DNA from: Haloarcula sp. CBA1127
Lineage (GTDB): Archaea; Halobacteriota; Halobacteria; Halobacteriales; Haloarculaceae
Assembly: GCF_001485575.1 (NCBI RefSeq)
Contig: NZ_BCNB01000006.1
Coordinates: 2,852,001-2,916,000, forward strand
DNA: 64,000 nucleotides
Reading direction: 5' to 3'
The notes below the pieces were generated by a model. That model made no database searches, was not told where the DNA came from, and saw only the letters and a program-made list of their open reading frames with translations. The translations under genes and the position numbers were made by a program. Below are positions 55,929-64,000 of this stretch, in pieces (the stretch's first letter is position 1; each line of letters opens with the position of its first letter).

Positions 55929-56858
55929 TTATTCTCCAGCGACGCCTTTCGCGAACTGTTCGCCGAACACGATGTAGACGAGCAGCGTCGGCAGTGCTGC
56001 GACGATGGCCCCTGCCATCGTGGTGTTAAACGACTGGACGACCCCACCAGTGAGCGCCGCGAGACGCTGGGTCGCCACCTGCGAAGCCGGTTCGTTGACG
56101 AGTACGAGCGCGAACAGCAGGTCGTTGTAGACCTGCGTGAACTGGTAGATGAGCGTCACCGCGAACATCGGCAGCGACAGCGGGAGGATGATGTTGCGAT
56201 AGATGCTGAACGCGCTCGCACCGTCGAGGCGAGCGGCCTCGATCATCTCGTCGGAGATGCTCTGGTAATACGACCGGAACAGCAGCGTACAGATCGGAAT
56301 CCCGTACGCGGCGTGGGTGATAGACAGCTGCAGCAACTGCACGTACCCGTTACGGCTCGGATACTGCCAGTTGCCGCCCGTGATGAACCCAAAGACGGTG
56401 TTGACGAAGCCGTTGAGCAGCCCCGGAAGCACCTGGAACCAGAACTGTGCCAGCGGGACCAGCACGGCCTGGTAGGGGATGAAGATGCCCGCGATGATGA
56501 GAACGACCACGCCGACCTGACCGCGCCAGCTAATCGTCGTCAGTCCGTATGCGGTCATACTGCCCAGCAGCGCCGACATAATCGTCGCCGGAATCGCCAT
56601 CAACAGCGAGTTTATCAGTCCCGGCCGGAGCGTGTTCCAGGCGGTGCTGAGCGCTTCGAGCGTGAAGCCGTCAGTGCCCGGCGGCGCGAACGGGAGCGTC
56701 CGGGCGAACGCACTCTCGGTCTTGAACATCGTCATCACGGCCGTCTCCACCGGGAAGAGGTAGAACGCGATGCCCGCCAGCAGGAGGGCATACAGGCCGA
56801 TCCGACTGTTCTCTGTACTGCGAAGTTCGTCGATGAAATTGCCGCCTCTGATGCTCAT
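55929..56858 (-). CDS. Sugar ABC importer permease (MalG type)
   Basis: A 309-residue inner permease with six helices. The coupling EAA loop is EAARLDGASAFSIYRNIILP and the last helices end PTLLVYIVFGEQFAKGVAGE, which matches MalG-type CUT1 permeases. It overlaps the other permease gene by four bases. Confidence 0.88.
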   Translation of the reverse strand: MSIRGGNFIDELRSTENSRIGLYALLLAGIAFYLFPVETAVMTMFKTESAFARTLPFAPPGTDGFTLEALSTAWNTLRPGLINSLLMAIPATIMSALLGSMTAYGLTTISWRGQVGVVVLIIAGIFIPYQAVLVPLAQFWFQVLPGLLNGFVNTVFGFITGGNWQYPSRNGYVQLLQLSITHAAYGIPICTLLFRSYYQSISDEMIEAARLDGASAFSIYRNIILPLSLPMFAVTLIYQFTQVYNDLLFALVLVNEPASQVATQRLAALTGGVVQSFNTTMAGAIVAALPTLLVYIVFGEQFAKGVAGE

Positions 56859-57919
56859 AGTTCACCCCGTCGGTATTCGCTGTAGAGGTACGGTCCGATG
56901 ACCAGCAGCGCGAGGGCAAACAGCACGATAGCGACGGCTGACCCGTACGCCCACTGGAGGCTGTCGAACGCGACCCGATACATCATCGTTGCCAGAATGT
57001 CCATGTTCGCCCCCGGCTGTGAGCCACGGAGCGCGTAGATGAAGTCGAACGCTTTCAGCGCAAACACCATCAGCACCACCGACGCGGACACCGCGGAGGC
57101 ACGGAGTTGCGGGATGATGACCCGCGCGTACATCCGAACCGTCGACGCACCGTCGACCCGCGCGGCCTCGTAGTGTTCGGTCGGAATCGCCCGGAGGCCG
57201 GCGAGGAAGACGACCATCGCGTAGCCGCTGAACTGCCAGATGAGCGCGAAGATGACCGCCGCCAGTGCGGTCGTGTTCCAGGAGAGCCACTGAATGACCT
57301 CGGCGTTGACCCCGGCCGGGCGGAGCAGTCCCACGATGGCCCCTTCGAGATTGAATACCCGGAGAAGTTGATTGAGCACACCGTTGCGAGCGTTGTACAC
57401 CCACGCCCACATCGTCGCCGTGACGACGAACGAGAGGCTCATCGGGAGCAGGTATATCGTTCGGAACGTGTTCTCAAAACGTATTTGTTGGTCGATGAGG
57501 ATGGCCACGAACAGGCCAAGCGCCAGACAGAGGACGGTGAACACGACAAGTAACACCACCGTGTTCTGTGCCGCCTGCCAGAACGCCCCGTCGTTCAGCA
57601 TGCGGCTGTACATACTGAAATCGAATGTCTCGTACTGCGCACCGCCCAGGCCGCTGTAGTCGGTCAGCGACAGGAGGAAGTTCCAGGCGATAGCGCCGTA
57701 CACGAAAAAGGCCGCAAACAGGACTGGCGGCAGCCAGAACGGGGCGGATTCGATGAGTTCCCATTCGACCGGAAGCGAGTTGCGAAGCGAATCGCCTCGG
57801 GTCGTCTTCACCGTCGCCCCACCGTCTGTTGCCAGTTGGTCGCCGTCCGATTCATCTCTCGATACCGCCGACCGGAGCCTCCCTCCGGTGGCGAGGAGTC
57901 TACTGAGTATCTCGCGCAT
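56855..57919 (-). CDS. Sugar ABC importer permease (MalF type)
   Basis: A 354-residue permease with a ~55-residue cytoplasmic head, then six helices. Coupling loop YEAARVDGASTVRMYARVIIP lies near residue 250 (split as EAARVDGAST and VRMYARVIIP). The middle helices include LPMSLSFVVTATMWAWVYN. This is the first gene of the operon. The substrate-binding protein gene, normally next to it, is not present, so substrate identity is unknown. Confidence 0.88.
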   Translation of the reverse strand: MREILSRLLATGGRLRSAVSRDESDGDQLATDGGATVKTTRGDSLRNSLPVEWELIESAPFWLPPVLFAAFFVYGAIAWNFLLSLTDYSGLGGAQYETFDFSMYSRMLNDGAFWQAAQNTVVLLVVFTVLCLALGLFVAILIDQQIRFENTFRTIYLLPMSLSFVVTATMWAWVYNARNGVLNQLLRVFNLEGAIVGLLRPAGVNAEVIQWLSWNTTALAAVIFALIWQFSGYAMVVFLAGLRAIPTEHYEAARVDGASTVRMYARVIIPQLRASAVSASVVLMVFALKAFDFIYALRGSQPGANMDILATMMYRVAFDSLQWAYGSAVAIVLFALALLVIGPYLYSEYRRGEL

Positions 57920-57925
57920 GGTTGT

Positions 57926-58480
57926 TCAGTGGTTCGCCGACGTGAGTTCGCCGTCCATCGTCCCGACGGATGTGTCGTCAGTCACATAGACTCGCCAGCC
58001 AGCACGCACGTAGACCACGCGACCCGCCACCTGTCGCACCAACACAGGTTGGCAGGCGGGGTGGATACGCCAGATGACGGGTGTGCCATCCCGTCGTCGT
58101 GCCGAGCGAGCGGTTGCAACGCGGCGGGTACACCGGCTGCGAGCGTTCGCGATGTGTCATGTCCGTCGGTGTCCCATCAGGCCCCGACAGCCGACGACGG
58201 CAGCAACACACTGCCGTCACCGAGCATTGTGGGGGCATCAGTCATGAACGTCTCTGTGGCGTCGAACTCATGGTAAGTGGAGAGAGATTCTACTTAATAT
58301 TTCCGAATGATAATACACGTTTATCCAGGTCACGGGTTCTGAACCCCACGGTCTCCGCTGTCCGACCGGGGACTCGTGGTGCTCAGTGATCGACTGTCCC
58401 GGCAGTTGCAGGTCTGTGCCGAGTGGTGTCCGGACTCGTACCGGTGGGTTTTACGACCGGGCGGACCACCCCCCGGACGT
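57926..58480. other. Intergenic region, possible relic of a missing gene
   Basis: About 550 bp between the divergent importer operon and fumarase genes. A minus-strand frame without an ATG (ending QVAGRVVYVRAGW, then RVYVTDDTSVGTMD) stops seven bases before the MalF start. An AT-rich promoter-like patch (tctacttaatatttccgaatgataatacacg, read across 58290-58320) sits near the middle. A short minus-strand ATG (MSSTPQRRS, then stop) would suit the start of a Tat signal. A binding-protein gene may have been deleted here, but this is speculative. Confidence 0.35.
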
Positions 58481-59887
58481 ATGACCGACGAGTACCGGAC
58501 AGAGCAGGACAGTCTCGGTGAGATGCAGGTGCCAGCCGACGCGTACTGGGGCGCACAGACGCAACGCGCTGTCGAGAACTTCCCGATCAGCGACGTAACG
58601 TTCGGGCGGCGGTTCATCCGAGCGCTCGGCGTCGTCAAGAAGGCGGCCGCGCAGGCGAACCGCGACCTCGAAACGATTCCGGAAGACAAGGCGGACTGTA
58701 TCGTCGAGGCCGCCGACGAGGTCATCGCCGGCGAGCACGACGACCAGTTCCCTGTCGACGTGTTCCAGACCGGGTCAGGCACGTCGTCGAACATGAATGC
58801 CAACGAGGTCATCTCCAACCGCGCCACGGAGCTGTACGGCGGTGACATCGGGACTCGCGAAATCCACCCGAACGACCACGTCAACTTCGGTCAGTCCAGC
58901 AACGACGTGATTCCGACAGCAATGCACGTCGCCTCCCTCGAAGCGGTCGAGAAGGACGTGATTCCGGGCCTGAAGACGCTGCGTGACGAACTCGAAGCCA
59001 AGGAAGACGAGTTCGACAACGTCGTCAAGACCGGTCGAACCCACCTGCAGGACGCGACGCCGGTGACACTGGGCCAGGAGTTCTCCGGCTACCGCACGCA
59101 GGTCGAGAAGGGCATCTCCCGCGTTCAGGACGTTCACGGTCGCCTCGCCGAACTCGCACTCGGCGGCACCGCGGTCGGGACCGGACTCAACACGCATCCC
59201 GAGTTCCCGGCGAAAGCGGCCGAGTACATTAGCGAGGAGACCGACCTCACCTTCCGCGAGGCGGACAACCACTTCGAGGCCCAGGCTGCCCACGACGCGA
59301 TGTCTGAAGCCCACGGCGCGCTCCGGACGGTCGCCGGCTCGCTGAACAAGATCGCCAACGACCTCCGACTGCTCGCGTCCGGGCCCCGCAACGGTCTCGG
59401 CGAGATCGACCAGCCGGAGAACCAGCCCGGCTCCTCGATCATGCCCGGGAAGATCAACCCCGTCGTCGCCGAAGCGGTCAATCAGGTCCACAAGCAGGTC
59501 GTCGGCAACGACGCCGCTGTCTCGGCTGGCGCTGCAGAGGGCCAGATCGACCTGAACCTCTACAAGCCCGTGCTGGCCTCGAACTTCCTGCAGTCGGCCA
59601 AGCTCATCGCCAACAGCAGCGCGGTGTTCGGCGAGAAGTTCGTCGCCAAACTCGAAGCCGACGCGGACCACTGTGCCGAGCGCGTCGAGCAGAGCATGGC
59701 GCTGGCGACGGCGCTCAACCCCGCCATCGGCTATGATAAGGCGAGCAAGGTCGCCAAGAAGGCCCTCGCTGATGAAAAGACCATCCGCGAGGTCGTCCTC
59801 GAAGAAGGCTATCTCGACGAAGACGAGGTCGACGACGTGCTCGACCCCGAGAAGATGACGAAGCGTGGCATCCTGGGCGAGGAGTAG
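58481..59887 (+). CDS. fumC: Fumarate hydratase, class II
   Basis: Hydrates fumarate to malate in the TCA cycle. The 468-residue protein has the fumarase/aspartase signature GSSIMPGKINP, the substrate motif TGSGTSSNMNANEV near residue 95, and RTHLQDATPVTLGQE near residue 185. Class II enzymes do not need an Fe-S cluster. ATG 58481 (MTDEYRTEQD) gives a normal N-terminus; a TATA-like ttttacga lies ~27 bp upstream. Confidence 0.94.
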   Translation: MTDEYRTEQDSLGEMQVPADAYWGAQTQRAVENFPISDVTFGRRFIRALGVVKKAAAQANRDLETIPEDKADCIVEAADEVIAGEHDDQFPVDVFQTGSGTSSNMNANEVISNRATELYGGDIGTREIHPNDHVNFGQSSNDVIPTAMHVASLEAVEKDVIPGLKTLRDELEAKEDEFDNVVKTGRTHLQDATPVTLGQEFSGYRTQVEKGISRVQDVHGRLAELALGGTAVGTGLNTHPEFPAKAAEYISEETDLTFREADNHFEAQAAHDAMSEAHGALRTVAGSLNKIANDLRLLASGPRNGLGEIDQPENQPGSSIMPGKINPVVAEAVNQVHKQVVGNDAAVSAGAAEGQIDLNLYKPVLASNFLQSAKLIANSSAVFGEKFVAKLEADADHCAERVEQSMALATALNPAIGYDKASKVAKKALADEKTIREVVLEEGYLDEDEVDDVLDPEKMTKRGILGEE

Positions 59888-59928
59888 CGAGGGGCGCGCG
59901 AAGCGCGGCCCTCGTTAGTGCGAGCGGG
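59881..59928 (+). repeat. Direct repeat, copy 1 (overlaps fumC stop)
   Basis: A ~47-bp segment starting at the fumC stop (ggagtagcga) and containing the palindromic gcgcgcgaagcgcg recurs at 60010-60057 with a few mismatches and 129 bp offset. The first copy covers the last codons of fumC. Confidence 0.7.
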
Positions 59929-59986
59929 GAACAGAGTGACCCGTGAGCAGCGAGAGGCCGAACGGAGTGAGGGCTCTCGTACCGGA

Positions 59987-60006
59987 ACGGCGTCGTAAGA
60001 CGCCGT
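59987..60006 (+). terminator. 8-bp-stem hairpin downstream of fumC
   Basis: acggcgtc pairs with gacgccgt around a gtaa loop, 100 bp past the fumC stop. It has no following U-tract, so termination is uncertain. Confidence 0.4.
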
Positions 60007-60009
60007 GGA

Positions 60010-60057
60010 GGAGTAGCGAGAGGCGCGCGAAGCGCGGCCCCCATTAGTGCGAGCGGC
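60010..60057 (+). repeat. Direct repeat, copy 2
   Basis: Second copy of the 47-bp element, again starting ggagtagcgag and containing gcgcgcgaagcgcg. It looks like a non-coding duplicate of the fumC end. Confidence 0.7.
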
Positions 60058-60173
60058 GGCGGGAGCCGCGAACGGCAGTGTACCCCGCTGTGTCTTTGTT
60101 TTCTGGTCGGTTCTGTGCCGACGGGCAGCTGCCATTGCAGGGAAACAGCATCGTGCCACTGCGACCGATGCTT

Positions 60174-60677
60174 CTAGACCCGCGACTCGTCCGCGAGGAC
60201 GTAGCGGCTCTCGGGGTAGCGCTCGCCGCCGATTTCGGTTTCGCTTTCGTCGGCAAATTCGAATCCGAACCCCTCGTAGAACTCGGCTCCCGGTTCGTTC
60301 GCCGAGAGGACCATCGCGTTGATCCGGTCGATGTCGTGCTCGAACAGTTCCTCGCAGGTCTGTTCTAACAGTGATCGGCCGATTCCCTCGCGCCTGTAGT
60401 CTGGATGGACGTACAACCGGAGAATGTAGCCTTCGCGGTCAGTCTCGTGCCACGTCGCGTGTGCGAACCCGACGACGTGCTCCTCGCGCTCGGCGACGAG
60501 CAGGAGCGTCTGTGATTCGACCAGTTCTGATTCGAGTTGTTCGGGCGCGTACCAGTCGCGAACGCCGTCTTCGGCCGTTTCGCGCGAAAGGATGTCCGGG
60601 TAATCCGTCTCCCAGGCCGCCGTCGCCACCTGATTGATGGCCGTTACATCGTCCGGAATTGCCAGTCTGGCTGTCAT
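60174..60677 (-). CDS. GNAT-family acetyltransferase
   Basis: A 167-residue acetyltransferase. The acetyl-CoA loop is HPDYRREGIGRSLL near residue 93, followed by LSANEPGAEFYEGFGF. The N-terminal RLAIPDDVTAINQVATAAW is typical of GNAT substrate-recognition helices. The substrate is unknown. It is one of three GNAT proteins in the window and is not closely like the others. Confidence 0.82.
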   Translation of the reverse strand: MTARLAIPDDVTAINQVATAAWETDYPDILSRETAEDGVRDWYAPEQLESELVESQTLLLVAEREEHVVGFAHATWHETDREGYILRLYVHPDYRREGIGRSLLEQTCEELFEHDIDRINAMVLSANEPGAEFYEGFGFEFADESETEIGGERYPESRYVLADESRV

Positions 60678-60835
60678 ATGAAAACGTATGTCACGGTGTG
60701 TGATATTTTTTTCCCGCGCGACTGGAACGAAATATCAGGACTCGCCCCAACAGCCGACTCTGGTCGGCGAAGCCGATCACAAGACAATCCAAATCCATAA
60801 TGTTTTTTAATTATTGAAGAGAGTATGTGATACAG

Positions 60836-61132
60836 ATGCGTTACTCGGAAACGTTGCAGTTGTTCGACCAAGCCTGTGAGTTCCCCGCTGACCACGCCGC
60901 TGTCGTCCGGCAACTCGGCGATGTCGAGCTGGTCGCCCAGAACGGCGACTCGGTCGAAATGAGTGAGGTACTGGCTCGGACCAGCGAAGCCACGTACCAG
61001 TCCGCAGATGGGCTGTACAACTCTCTGGTCGGGAATCTCGACGACGACTTCATCGGCCGAAAGTACTACGATGACCGGGCCGGGAGCACGTCCGGAACCG
61101 ACGAAGTTCGAACCGAGACGGACCGCCTGTAG
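60836..61132 (+). CDS. DUF5789-like haloarchaeal protein
   Basis: A 98-residue acidic, helical protein. The pattern DYP/EFPADHAAVVRQLGDVEL...SEATYQSADGLYNSLVGNL...GRKYYDDR matches the haloarchaeal DUF5789 family, of unknown role. The upstream AT-rich stretch (aatgttttttaattattgaag) suits a promoter ~30 bp before the ATG. Confidence 0.75.
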   Translation: MRYSETLQLFDQACEFPADHAAVVRQLGDVELVAQNGDSVEMSEVLARTSEATYQSADGLYNSLVGNLDDDFIGRKYYDDRAGSTSGTDEVRTETDRL

Positions 61133-61165
61133 CCGCTGGCGTGCGCTGTCGCGTGCCAACCTCAC

Positions 61166-61960
61166 TCAGTTCGCCGGTGTTGATTCGTTGAGCCACGCCG
61201 GCCGCTCCGCCGTCGTCTCGCCGATGTCCTCGTACCAGAAGCTGTATTCGACGATGCGATCTTCGGTACGGTACCAGACGCTGAATCGGCGGACGAGGCC
61301 GGCAGGTTCGACCAGCAGTTCGATTCGGAACTCCTCCAGCCGTTCCGTGGTCGGAATCTCGCCGCCGGAACCGCGAATCCGGTGGGCCCGGCTGCCGTCC
61401 CGTGTGACGACGGCCGTGGCGCTCTGGTTGACCACGGCGTAGCGATTCAGATAGAATGCGGTCCGGTAGGCGTACTTGTCGCGGCTGAACCGAACTTCGC
61501 CGCGCTGGCGCTCGACAGTGCCGTTGTCACGGCGCTCGTACCAGTTAGTGCCGTCGGCGTAGGTCGACTGTTCGTACCGCTCGACGGTCCCGTTCGAGTC
61601 AGTCGTCATTCTGATCATCTCGTCGCGGTACCGCGTCGGTGATTCGACGGCGACAGTCTCTTCGCGCCGGACGGAACTGCTGTCGTTTCCGATTGTGAAC
61701 TCGCTGTAGCGTTCGTGCAGGGTGTAGGTAGTGCCGTTGAGCGCCTGCCGGTGGGCAGCCGCAAGGAGGGCGACGTTTTCGAGGCGCTCCGTGGTAACGC
61801 CGGGCGGCGGGTCCAGCGACGTTGCCGTGTCCGACTCGGCTGCTGTTGGGACCGGGGCGGGCGTGACAGTTCGCTGGTCAGCAGTGTCAGCGCCGACGAA
61901 GGTGTTACAGCCGGCTGTCAGGAGAACAACGACCACCGCGGCTGTCGACAGCCAGCGCAT
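61166..61960 (-). CDS. Lipoprotein, DUF7537-type (LppX-like)
   Basis: A 264-residue protein with a signal sequence and lipobox (VVVVLLTAGC), a Thr/Pro linker, and a beta-rich domain carrying many N-x-S/T sequons. It resembles haloarchaeal lipoproteins of the DUF7537 group, with the half-clamp-like pattern of LppX/LolA folds, though that is inference. ATG 61960 (MRWLSTAAV) begins the signal. Function unknown. Confidence 0.65.
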   Translation of the reverse strand: MRWLSTAAVVVVLLTAGCNTFVGADTADQRTVTPAPVPTAAESDTATSLDPPPGVTTERLENVALLAAAHRQALNGTTYTLHERYSEFTIGNDSSSVRREETVAVESPTRYRDEMIRMTTDSNGTVERYEQSTYADGTNWYERRDNGTVERQRGEVRFSRDKYAYRTAFYLNRYAVVNQSATAVVTRDGSRAHRIRGSGGEIPTTERLEEFRIELLVEPAGLVRRFSVWYRTEDRIVEYSFWYEDIGETTAERPAWLNESTPAN

Positions 61961-62048
61961 ACTGACAGTGAGGGCGAGACAAGCAAAAGGGCGGCGGCGA
62001 GCGCGGGAAGGGTGCGTTTTTTGGCCCCCGGTCCCGGACACCTCGACA

Positions 62049-63920
62049 ATGACCGAGTACGACTACGAGGAGCTGGGGCTCGTCGCTGGCCTAGAGATTC
62101 ACCAGCAACTCGATACTGCGACGAAGCTGTTCTGTGACTGTCCGACGACGATTCGCGAACCCGAGGAGAGCGAGCGCTCCTTTACCCGCTATCTGCACCC
62201 GACCAAGAGCGAGCTCGGGGAAATCGACGAGGCGGCGCTGGAGGAGAGCATGGTCGACCGGGAGTTCGAGTACCTGGCCTACGACACGACCTGTCTCGTC
62301 GAGGAGGACGACGAGCCACCCCACCGCGTCGACCGCGAGGCGATGGAGACGACGCTCGAAATCGCCCAGCTACTGGATATGTCCGTCGTCGACCAGGTGA
62401 ACGTCATGCGAAAAATCGTCGTCGACGGCTCGAACACCACGGGGTTCCAGCGCTCGATGCTGGTCGCAAACGACGGGGCCATCGAGACGAGTGCCGGCCC
62501 GGTCGGTATCGAAGATATGCTACTGGAGGAGGAGTCCTGCCAGCGCATCGAGGAAACCGAGAACGGCGTGCGCTTCTCGCTCGACCGCCTTGGCATCCCG
62601 CTGGTCGAAATCGGCACGAAGCCGGACATCAGTTCGCCCGAGCAGGCCCGCGAGGCCGCTGAGCGTATCGGAATGCTCCTCCGCTCGACTGGGAAGGTCA
62701 AGCGCGGCCTTGGGACAATCCGTCAGGACGTGAACGTCTCCATCGCCGAGGGCGCACGGATCGAGCTGAAAGGCGTCCAGAGCCTCGATGACATCGACGA
62801 CCTCGTCCGCAACGAGGTCCGCCGGCAGGTCGAACTGCTGGACATCGCCGAGGAACTCACCGAGCGCAACGCCACCGTCGGCGAACCACAGGACGTGACC
62901 GAGGTGTTCGAGGACACGGATTCGGGCGTCATCGAGGGGGCGCTCTCCTCGGGCGGCAAAGTACAGGGCCTCCTGCTGTCTGGCTTCGACGGACTCGTGG
63001 GCCGTGAGATTCAGCCTGACCGACGGCTCGGGACCGAACTGTCCGACCACGCTAAGCGCCACGGCGCTGGCGGCATCTTCCACACCGACGAACTCCCGGC
63101 CTACGGCGTCACCGAGGCGGAAGTCGAGGCGCTGCGGGACGCTGTTGGGGCCGGCCCCGAGGACGCTGTCGCTATCGTCGCTGATGACCCGGAGACCGCC
63201 GAGCTGGCCATCGACGCCGTTGCGGAGCGGGCCGAAACGGCGCTCGAAGGCGTCCCCGAGGAGACCCGCGATGCGAACGAAGACGCTACATCGCGGTACC
63301 TCCGCCCGCTCCCCGGCGCGGCACGGATGTACCCCGAGACGGACGTGCCGCCGGTGGAGCCCGACGTAACCGAAGTCGAGACCCCGGAACTGCTCACCGA
63401 GAAGGTCGACCGGTACGAAAGCGAGTTCGACCTCGGCTCCGGCCTCGCCGAACAGGTCGCCTACGGCCAGCGGTGGCCGCTATTCGAGGCGCTGGTGGCG
63501 GGCGAGGGCGTTGACCCGACGCTGGCTGCCGGCACGCTGGAGTCGACACTGACGGAACTCCGCCGCGACGACGTGTCTGTCGGGAACCTCACCGACGAGC
63601 ACCTCCGGGGAGCGATTCTGCTGGTCGACGGCGGGGACGTGCCGCGTGAGGGGATGGAAGACCTCCTGACGGCACTCGCCGAGAACCCGTCGCTGACGGC
63701 CGAGGAAGCTGTCGAGCAGGAAGGACTGGGCGGCGTCGACGAGTCGGAAGTCCGTGACGCCGTTGCCGAAGTCGTCGAACGCCACGAGGACCAGGTCGCC
63801 GAGGAAGGCATGGGCGCGTTCTCGGCGCTGATGGGCGAGTGCATGGGCGCACTTCGTGGCAAAGCCGACGGCGATACGGTGAGCGACGTGTTGCGCTCGG
63901 AGATACAGAAGCGGGCTTAA
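62049..63920 (+). CDS. gatE: Glu-tRNA(Gln) amidotransferase subunit E
   Basis: With GatD, converts Glu-tRNA(Gln) to Gln-tRNA(Gln) in archaea. The 623-residue protein has the GatB/E cradle: AGLEIHQQLDTATKLFCDCP at the N-terminus, FQRSMLVANDGAIET and RLGIPLVEIGTKPDISSPEQ near the middle, RGLGTIRQDVNVSIAEGARIE, and a C-terminal tail domain ending MGECMGALRGKADG. The GatE-specific insertion (AspRS-like) lies between residues ~290 and 400. ATG 62049 is the family start. Works with the GluRS in this window. Confidence 0.93.
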   Translation: MTEYDYEELGLVAGLEIHQQLDTATKLFCDCPTTIREPEESERSFTRYLHPTKSELGEIDEAALEESMVDREFEYLAYDTTCLVEEDDEPPHRVDREAMETTLEIAQLLDMSVVDQVNVMRKIVVDGSNTTGFQRSMLVANDGAIETSAGPVGIEDMLLEEESCQRIEETENGVRFSLDRLGIPLVEIGTKPDISSPEQAREAAERIGMLLRSTGKVKRGLGTIRQDVNVSIAEGARIELKGVQSLDDIDDLVRNEVRRQVELLDIAEELTERNATVGEPQDVTEVFEDTDSGVIEGALSSGGKVQGLLLSGFDGLVGREIQPDRRLGTELSDHAKRHGAGGIFHTDELPAYGVTEAEVEALRDAVGAGPEDAVAIVADDPETAELAIDAVAERAETALEGVPEETRDANEDATSRYLRPLPGAARMYPETDVPPVEPDVTEVETPELLTEKVDRYESEFDLGSGLAEQVAYGQRWPLFEALVAGEGVDPTLAAGTLESTLTELRRDDVSVGNLTDEHLRGAILLVDGGDVPREGMEDLLTALAENPSLTAEEAVEQEGLGGVDESEVRDAVAEVVERHEDQVAEEGMGAFSALMGECMGALRGKADGDTVSDVLRSEIQKRA

Positions 63921-64000
63921 TTGCTTCGCTCGGGCTGTAAGGAGGCTATATCGACGGCGTTCGGTGTCAGCCCGTTACCGCTCGCCGACAGGTCGTGTTC
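63917..64000 (-). CDS. Possible C-terminus of a gene entering from the right
   Basis: The minus strand is open from the window edge for 28 codons and ends in TAA overlapping the gatE stop (product ...AVDIASLQPERSN). It may be the 3' end of a convergent gene, or chance. No family can be named from so little. Confidence 0.3.
   Translation of the reverse strand, partial: EHDLSASGNGLTPNAVDIASLQPERSN

Overview
This window reads as a chromosomal segment of a halophilic archaeon of the Haloarcula type. Base composition is high in GC and third codon positions are G or C. The predicted proteins are strongly acidic. The gene content is archaeal: RpoD/K/N, SRP19, Gar1, FEN-1, GatE, archaeal RNase J, mevalonate kinase and isopentenyl phosphate kinase. 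Many starts are leaderless, with TATA-like boxes 24-34 bp upstream of the ATG. The genus is my inference and was not tested by any search. No CRISPR array, intact insertion sequence, rRNA gene or replication origin was seen.

Region 1 (1-10 kb) is redox and fatty-acid related. It holds an acyl-CoA ligase, an F420-type (LLM) oxidoreductase and a leftward electron-transfer cluster: ferredoxin, EtfB, EtfA with a duplicated N-terminal module, and an ETF:quinone oxidoreductase fused to its FixX-like ferredoxin. An alpha/beta hydrolase follows. Region 2 (10-20 kb) has a membrane 7TM/PAS histidine kinase, glutamyl-tRNA synthetase, an ArsA/Get3-type ATPase, a Tat lipoprotein, a prenyl diphosphate synthase and RNase J.

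Region 3 (18-35 kb) is a variant of a deeply conserved archaeal neighbourhood. Read leftward it runs tRNA-Ser, rps13, rps4, rps11, rpoD, tRNA-Leu, rpl18e, rpl13, rps9, rpoN, rpoK, eno, rpsB, then mevalonate kinase, isopentenyl phosphate kinase, RNase J and the prenyl synthase. Two DUF5518-like membrane proteins, a cytochrome P450 and a LOV-domain (blue-light) histidine kinase separate rpsB from mevalonate kinase. A membrane protein with a ~400-residue acidic tail lies where an IPP isomerase gene is often found.

Region 4 (35-44 kb) has an Mrp ATPase, S17e and a leftward four-gene cluster (cofD, a DUS-like protein, a CitG-like protein and a DUF447 protein). It also holds a dual-specificity phosphatase, an ABC-2 exporter, small zinc-binding proteins and an apparent frameshifted relic of moaA. 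Region 5 (44-48.7 kb) is cytochrome oxidase biogenesis: a CtaA-CtaB fusion divergent from coxB. Region 6 (48.7-64 kb) holds SRP19-Gar1-presenilin protease, an ornithine-cyclodeaminase-like protein, FEN-1 and a sugar-type ABC importer with no binding-protein gene beside it. Fumarase, acetyltransferases, a lipoprotein and GatE complete it.

Functional links: GluRS and GatE belong to the two-step route to Gln-tRNA(Gln). CofD makes the cofactor precursor that an F420-type LLM oxidoreductase would need. The ETF operon could take electrons from acyl-CoA dehydrogenation fed by the acyl-CoA ligase. The best candidates for something new are the repeat module on EtfA, the LOV kinase/P450 insertion, the acidic-tail membrane protein in the isoprenoid operon and the pterin-type cofactor cluster.
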